A stretch of DNA of 64,000 nucleotides, taken from Mariannaea sp. PMI_226. Lineage: Eukaryota; Ascomycota; Sordariomycetes; Hypocreales; Nectriaceae. Both the position numbers and the translations under genes were made by a program. The notes beneath the pieces were generated by a model. It did not search any database and had not been told where the DNA came from. It worked only from the letters and a program-made list of their open reading frames with translations. The stretch is taken from assembly GCA_024336345.1 (NCBI GenBank), contig JANFOG010000006.1, positions 1,798,001 through 1,862,000 of the forward strand, in the 5' to 3' direction. Shown piece after piece: positions 57,911-64,000 of this stretch (the first letter of the stretch is position 1; each line of letters begins with the position of its first letter).

Positions 57911-60604
57911 CTTGCCTGACAACAGTGTTGCTGTAGGTGAGGGGCGGATTAAGATGCCCGCTATTGAGTTCGAGGAGGGCGGTGGGGCAACAGGGCGACG
58001 ACGTCAGGGGCTCGGAGGCGACCGACAAAACAACAGCAGAGGGCTGATGTTGAGAGGAAATCGCGGATAGGGGACGTCGAGAAGATGAGAAGACACGTTG
58101 GGGGTCGTGTAGGGGAGGTATGATAGGGATGGCAGGGTGGAGGGTAGCCTGGCGAATTGTGTCGGGGGGGGCGAGCTGCAGAGGATGGGAGGCGAGATGG
58201 TGGCCGAAACGGGAGCTGAGCTGGAGCTGGGGCAGCTATGGCGATTCCGAGAAGCTACAGTACGATGGGAGGGGTTCAGAGCTTAAGGAGGGAGTGGTCG
58301 ACGTCAAGATAGAATCGCAGCGTTGCCTCCGACGAAGGCACTGAACCAGCCAGGGCTCGGGTGTCGGGATATGTGGATGGGGGTGGGAAGCAGCAGTGTG
58401 CTGGTTTCTGGTCGGCGCAGGATGGCTCCTCGCGCGGGCGCTGGCACTGGCGCAAGAGGACGGCGAGAAGATGACTGGATAAGCGTTTCTGCTGCTGACG
58501 CTCGTGGCTAGATATCCGACATCGAATCTCTGGAGGGATGCAAGAGAAAAAGAGGGGAAGGGAGAAAGGAGACGAGGATGGTGCTCGACGGCCGCGGCAG
58601 ATGAGTCGTCGATTTATCGCTTGGTCGTGGGCAAGGTGAGAAAGAGAGCCAAGTGGTAGTAAGGGACAGGCTATGGCAGTGAAAGGCAGAGCGTTGGGCG
58701 CCAGCGGTGGAGGACGGATGTTGTGCTTTGCGGGGGGGAAAGCTCGACTACGCGCCGTTATTCGTTCTTAGAGGACGGGAGGAGGACAAGGGCAGCTTGA
58801 TGGGTCAGTGCCTTGCAGAAAGTACCTATCCAGGATGCCTTAGCCTAAGGGCACCCAAAAACAACACCAGTACTTTAATTCCGCCACCCTGTCAATCTGA
58901 ATGATTTCCTATCTCGAAAATAAAATAGATATACATACGCCGATGCATCAGTCGACGGCCGCTTTTATTCGATGAGGGTTTGTAGGCAGCTGGGACACTG
59001 CTGGTGGGCAAAAATCGGGCTCTGTACATAGGTAGATAGTCCACACCGTCACAAGGCCAGGTACTTCAGGTCAGTGTACCTAGGTGGGTAGCCTTGGTAC
59101 ATACTTAAGATATGGGAGGTGCTAGTCTACCTGCTACTTTGGACTGCTTCATGATATGTGTCGAAGCTGAGTGTGCTGGGGGCGGCTTTCTGCGGGTAAA
59201 AATTAGGCGGTTTGGGTGCTGTGGCTGGGTGACCCTCCAGGGCATCAAATCGCCCCGTTGGAAAGGGATTCTGATCAACGAGACGGATTCATTTAGGTGC
59301 CCTCTACTGTGGACTCTGTCTGTCTTCTGCAAATAGTCTCCAGTGCCAACCAACGTGCCGCATGTATCTGAGTGAAATTTGATGATTTTCAAGAGGTATT
59401 TCATGAGGACACGCTGATCAAATCCCCAGACGGGATGCTGTGTAACCCATACTTAACACTGCACCATTCAGTCTCGGAAGCTTCGCAAACTCGTCACCTC
59501 TTGTAATCAGGGCACCAGGGTCATGTGCACGCCCGACGTCGCAAGGTATGTAAACTGTATGTGTATGTGTCGTGGGGGGGCCACAAGGTGACATCGATGA
59601 TGAGCAGTCGCTGGGGCTTCGCAACCAGAGAAGAGGTAACTGAATTACAACCTACCTAGACATTTAGAGGTACGTGTTAATTCAATCGTCTCCCATATGC
59701 CGTACACTTTGGCACTTGGATGGAGATCCCTGAGCTAGCGGCTGGTGATTGAGGCGGAGACGGAGACGGCATCGAACAGTGCGGAGCCGAGCAAGCAATC
59801 AAACGGCACCAACCTCCCCTTGAATTTTCAGAAAACAGCAGAAAACAGCTTAAAAAAAAAAAAAAAAGGGGAGTCATGTGAGAGATATTTGTTCCATGCC
59901 TTGCATCTGGAATCCCCTAGATCGCTTCTTTAATGGATCATAGCGCCAATGCTTGTCAATTCTCGAGAAGGCTGGGGACGGTTTGTGCCAGGCTTGGATG
60001 GAAGCCAGGGTCGGGAACGTGTCAAGAAGTGTGACGGAAACTCTCACCAGGCTGGCTGGCTAGGTAATTGCCTCCCTATCCCGTACTGTGGTACGGAGTA
60101 CAAAATGGCACCCCGACGCACGGGCCACGGGCCACAGGCCACAGGAAGCAGCAGCCCTCAAGCCACAACTCCAGCTTCCATGTGGTGCCCAGCCAGGATG
60201 TGCAAGCCACAGAACTTCTTGTACTTTGCTCAACCTCAATCAAGTGTTTCTCAGAGCTGCACGCATACTCGTGCGCTACCTATTATTGCGCATTTACCTT
60301 CGGCCGACGCCAGCATAAGGAATCCTGAAATTTATTCCTTCATTAATGCTATGAATGTTTGTGAAAGAGTTTGTTGGTGGTATCCGTATGTGAAAACTGC
60401 GACGTGTGCTTGACAGCCTACTAACTGAAGATTCAATTCAATCTTCTAGCAGTTCTTTGATGAGCTTTTGAGATAGGACGAAAAGATTTCACTATAGCGG
60501 GCTTTCTTGTAAACTCTATGGTTCGGACCGACAAGAGATCTGAACCTTGATCTCACTGTTTGGGCAATTCCCGTCCATAACAACCTGGTTTTTCTCCAGA
60601 AACC
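57911..60604. other. Divergent intergenic region, 2.7 kb
   Basis: A G/C-rich part at about 57950-58750 adjoining RTS1, probably its long 5' leader and promoter, then mixed sequence with a 16-A run at 59852-59867 and short GGCCAC repeats near 60121-60143. No coding gene recognised. Confidence 0.45.
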
Positions 60605-62594
60605 ATGGATTTACCATCCGACGAAGATACTTACTTGGGGAGCAGCCCTGAGCATGTTCAAGATGACAACCCTGCACATCCAGAATCTGGTCCAATTGAT
60701 CCAGGTTTTGCTCCGAGGTACATTGTCCCCAACCGATCCTTAGGAGCAGTCGAAATCCCTGCCGTTGTGAACAATGTCGATCGAGCAGTGAAGGCTTTTG
60801 GTAGAGGCCCCTCGCTTCAACATGTGCGTCTTTTCTTTACTCCCAACCCCAATTAGTCTTCAGAGCTAACCTAGAAATCAAGATTATGGACCCTAATAGA
60901 AACTCAATACCTTTCTATTTGCTTCCAGAAAGTCCCTTCTGCAAACCTATCATGTCCCACAACGCCAAGAGCCACAACGTCGTTCTCAAAATCACTGTCC
61001 CAAAAAGAACTGGCAGAAAAAGGAAACGGGGAACAGACGGACCATGGGAGGGTGACATTGAGGTAGCCGAACCGGAAGCACAGGCTTCTGGAGAGCACAA
61101 GGTGCACTCGCGCTCACGCCTTGACGACCCAACGGTTTTGCGTCGCAAGCTTCAAGACAACGCCGAAAACTATCAGGTTGAGCCAGTAGGGTTAATCAAG
61201 CACACCCATCGCTTTAGAGGGCTCGCAGACTTTTACTGGCACATGCCCAAGTCGTCATTTGCCCAACGATATGTTGACCAGGTTCTTCCCGGAGACGGTA
61301 TGTTTGCGTTTCTCAGCTAGTGAGTTCTTGACTAAAGAAAACTCTTTGCGCAGTGGAATCTCTGAAAGAGTTCAAGTTTGTGCCTGGTGTTGACACCGGT
61401 CCAAATGTTGACGTTCTACCTCCTCCTATATTTACGCATATGAGTCTTCCGTTCAACTATCAGTACTCACAAAACCCGTACGTACGAGCTACCGAAGATG
61501 GTGGAACTGTCAATACAACCGCAGTGAAGCAGGTCGGATATTTTATCGGAGCCGAGGATCCCACGCCAGTGGCACCCCAAATTTCTCCCGACATGACAGA
61601 CCCCAGAATGGTCGAGATTATTGCGGAGTTGGAAGAAGCGTTCGAGCATCGACCGGTTTGGACCCGCCGATCTTTGATGAATCACCTTGGCGGGAAGCTG
61701 AAGAACTGGAACGAGCTCAAGAAGTACCTCAACTACACAGCATATCAGTTCAAAGGAGGCCCTTGGCGAGACGGGGTCGTACCATATGGCGTTGATCCTC
61801 GGTCGGATCCCAAGTACCGCATCTATCAAACTCTGATGTTCAAGCTTCCAAAACAAAAACGCGCCCAGAACGGCCAGACATGGAAGTCCCTACGTAAAAC
61901 TCAGATGGGACCACTTAAGGAGTTCCTAGAAGAACTTTCCGAAAGTCACATCTTTGACGGAGAAACATATCACACAGATGGAAAGGTTTGGCAAGTGTGT
62001 GACATTACAGACCCCCTTATTCGAGAAATCCTAGATAATGCCGACGTCCGCCCGACATGGGATCCGAGCAGCGGATGGTATCACGGTGGCGCGTGGGCCA
62101 AAGTGAAAGCCATCATGAAGACAAAGCTGGTTGCCATTCAGTTTGACCGACGGTTGACGCGCGAGGACTTTGCGATCACGTTGCAGGCTGGGGACGAAAC
62201 ACCCGTTCGTTCAACTTCAGCGACCTTTCACCTACCTTTGCCGAACCTCCATCTTACAGATGAGGAACTCACTCTTCTGCGAGGAAGGCAGCCATCCAAA
62301 AAGAACAAGCACAAAGGGTATAGCGTCAGAGTGAGCCAGCCAACAGCCAAACGCTCAGTTGACCCATCATCAGTACCAGAATCGCAGAATGGGAATGCGG
62401 AGTTGCTTCAGATGGATGATGAGTTGGATTCTGTTCATGACGATTCTGGCACCGATGAGGAGGATGATGATGAATCGAGGGATGAGGACGATGCAGAACA
62501 GGATGCTGGATCGGGATTTGAGGACGAGGTTGGTGAGGATATTGAGATGGATGACAAAGATGAGGACGAAGATGAAGAGGTGGGAGAAGAATGA
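60605..62594 (+). CDS. TFC1: TFIIIC subunit Tfc1 (tau95-like)
   Basis: Subunit of the RNA polymerase III factor TFIIIC that helps contact the A box of tRNA genes. Exons 60605-60823, 60883-61297 and 61354-62594 give 624 aa; introns of 59 and 56 nt are phase-consistent (the second rebuilds LPGD-VESLKEFKFVPG). The N-terminal domain shows IPAVVNNVDRAVKAFG, LRKNP-like MDPNRNSIPFYLLPESPFCK and NVVLKITVPKRTGRKRKR. The central DNA-binding region has ELEEAFEHRPVWTRRSLMNH, a helix-turn-helix, then YKGGPW-like YQFKGGPWRDGVVPYGVDPR. The tail is highly acidic (EDDDESRDEDDAEQDAG). It is functionally close to SEN2 (tRNA biogenesis) but far away and unlinked in transcription. Confidence 0.92.
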
Positions 62595-63212
62595 TTGAGA
62601 TATGGGGAAATGCAATAGGGTAGCAAATAAGGACGAAAGGGAACTGGCCATGGGGTACATCACGAACCTCCTGAAACTCACTTAATAATCGTTGAGGCAA
62701 GGCCTGAGGTGTCTATTTTATGGGCAGGGTATCTTGATCTTCTTTCGTGCACCAGGATATGCGTGTGTCGCGAACGCCGTGCCGGGAGAAAAGGACGAAC
62801 GGATGAACCTGAGGCGGAGATTTACTGAAGCATCACTTGATTGGAAGGGAAGGTTCGAAACGTAATGCTCTCCCATCGAGCCTATTGGTAGGTTAACATT
62901 CCAGCACCTTCACCGGTTTGAAGTCATTTTCTTTCTTTTATCATTGGGTTTATTCTCATCACTATTGAGTTCTCTCGGTTGTCATTGGCTTCTTCTTCTG
63001 CTGCAAACCCTAACCCACGATTAACGCCGGGCTGGATAACTACCTCATATATAAACAGCGCTCTTCCCCCAGCTTGACACTTATTTCAACTTTTCTTCGT
63101 TCTCATACACGTTCTTGTCGATAATTCGCGTTTCTCTCGTACTGCAAAATTGCAATATTCTATTCGGAAGGTCTTGCAACATCTAGCTCATACATTTTCA
63201 AATTCTGCCACG
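62595..63212. other. Intergenic region
   Basis: 618 bases between same-strand genes; 3' UTR of TFC1 and promoter of the zinc-finger gene. Confidence 0.5.
63047..63055 (+). promoter_or_regulatory. TATA-like box of the zinc-finger gene
   Basis: ATATATAAA lies 166 bases before the ATG at 63213, followed by a CT-rich stretch (CTCTTCCCCC) as is common around fungal transcription starts. Confidence 0.45.
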
Positions 63213-63966
63213 ATGCGTTTGAGCCAAGTTTCTCATGATACCTGGCTTTGCAAGCCATGCAACACACTCTTCTCGAGCCGCGAGAAGCTCCATGAACACA
63301 AGGGTATCATGAGAGCAGCTGGGAAGCCCAAGCACGTTCACTGCAAGTTCTGTAGCGAAGACTTCAAGACAGAACGTGCTGAGATCCTCCATATTCAAGA
63401 GGTACGCTAATTTTGATCTCAAAAATGCCCTTTTGAACCATTGAGACTGACATTCACATCTAGAAACACCCCCAAGAGCAGAACCTCGAATGCCCCGCAT
63501 GTCGCGCCGGACCCTTTGTTCGACTGGGAGGGCTTATGGACCACATCGAGAACCACTGCATTAGACTCGACAGCGCCACTCTTGCAGAGATGCGTGATCA
63601 GAAGCTTGAGTTCTCGAAGAGACTTGAGGCTCTGACTCAGCACACAGTCAAGAAGAATTATTCTGACTACATGCCACCTGCCAGTGGTAATGGACAACGT
63701 GGACGACTCGTGGACCGAAGTCCATCCCAAACTCCCTCCACGAATGGTGAACCACCAAGGGGACGCAGCAGAGAAACGAAAATTATTACGGGCACATCTC
63801 CGCAATGGCAGTTAGATTCCAAGAAACCCCAGGAATCAGAGTCGACTGTGGCAAGAGCAGTATATGAAACTCTGGACGCAAATCACCCGGACCATCCAGG
63901 CTTCAGCACTGCGCGCTATTTCTCGGGCATTATCGACGAGTTTGTTTGCCCAAAAGCAGGGTGCGG
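63213..63966 (+). CDS. C2H2 zinc-finger protein, 5' part only
   Basis: Partial gene that runs past the right edge. Exons seen are 63213-63401 and 63473-63966; the second ends at a GTAAGT donor, so at least one more exon lies outside. The protein starts MRLSQVSHDTWLCKPCNTLF and contains tandem C2H2-like fingers: C-x2-C...H in LCKPCNTLFSSREKLHEHKG, and CKFCSEDFKTERAEILHIQE-KH joined across the 71-nt intron. A further CPAC...H-x3-H cluster follows (LECPACRAGPFVRLGGLMDH). After this comes a polar Ser/Pro-rich linker, then FVCPKAGCG, the beginning of another zinc-binding unit. Likely a nucleic-acid-binding regulator of unknown target. A C2H2 fold is clear; the specific family is not recognised. 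Confidence 0.75.
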
Positions 63967-64000
63967 GTAAGTCAGTACATGCTTTGTTCATATTTGATTA

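Noticed and set aside
58120..58904. Open frames in the G-rich region upstream of RTS1
   Set aside because: Low-complexity, overlapping on both strands and without family resemblance; better explained as leader or promoter sequence.
62326..62700. Minus-strand His/Pro-rich frame at the 3' end of TFC1
   Set aside because: Antisense of the acidic Asp/Glu tail of TFC1, which explains its odd composition.

Overview
This is nuclear DNA from a filamentous ascomycete, most likely a sordariomycete. The evidence is short GT-AG introns (about 47-130 nt), a fungal-type Zn2Cys6 regulator, a SAT4/rhodopsin-type membrane protein, a Tfc1-type TFIIIC subunit, and ascomycete-like forms of Sgt1, Spo11 and Sen2. 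I cannot name the species. No rRNA, convincing tRNA, CRISPR array or complete transposon was seen.

Layout. 1-2.1 kb: no gene. 2.1-11.9 kb: cupin protein, ceramide glucosyltransferase (-), tRNA-splicing endonuclease Sen2 (+), mitochondrial-type carnitine-pathway dioxygenase (+), Sgt1 co-chaperone (-). 12.7-18.5 kb: oxidosqualene cyclase (-), divergent from a seven-exon SPO11 (+), then a Yar1-like ankyrin protein (+). 19.4-25.7 kb: Zn2Cys6 regulator with an in-frame stop (-), UPF0303/YBR137W-like protein (-), class I/II aminotransferase (+). 25.7-28.7 kb: a gene-poor stretch with a decayed regulator fragment, a 26-bp tandem repeat and a GT microsatellite. 28.7-40.5 kb: rhodopsin-domain membrane protein (+), CAND1 (-), a small unknown gene (+), TRAPP subunit Trs31 (-), Bcs1-like AAA ATPase (-). 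40.5-43.5 kb: a second gene-poor stretch. 43.5-64 kb: Sec14-like protein (-), large inositol polyphosphate 5-phosphatase (-), a tiny micro-exon membrane-protein gene (+), CID/RS-domain protein (+), PP2A B56 subunit Rts1 (-), TFIIIC subunit Tfc1 (+), and a zinc-finger gene that runs off the right edge.

Most genes are unrelated housekeeping functions: sterol and glycosphingolipid synthesis, tRNA splicing and Pol III transcription, SCF/cullin regulation (Sgt1 and CAND1), vesicle traffic, meiosis and phosphoinositide turnover. I see no biosynthetic cluster and no clearly new defence or mobile system. The items most worth a second look are gene-structure oddities: a probable GC-AG intron in SPO11, a regulator with TGA one base before a good splice donor, a decayed regulator fragment, a gene built from 9-, 14- and 26-nt coding exons, a gene whose first coding exon is only the ATG, and a 5-phosphatase with two possible C-termini. 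Exon boundaries were read by eye from splice motifs, phase and family similarity, so each may be off by a few bases.
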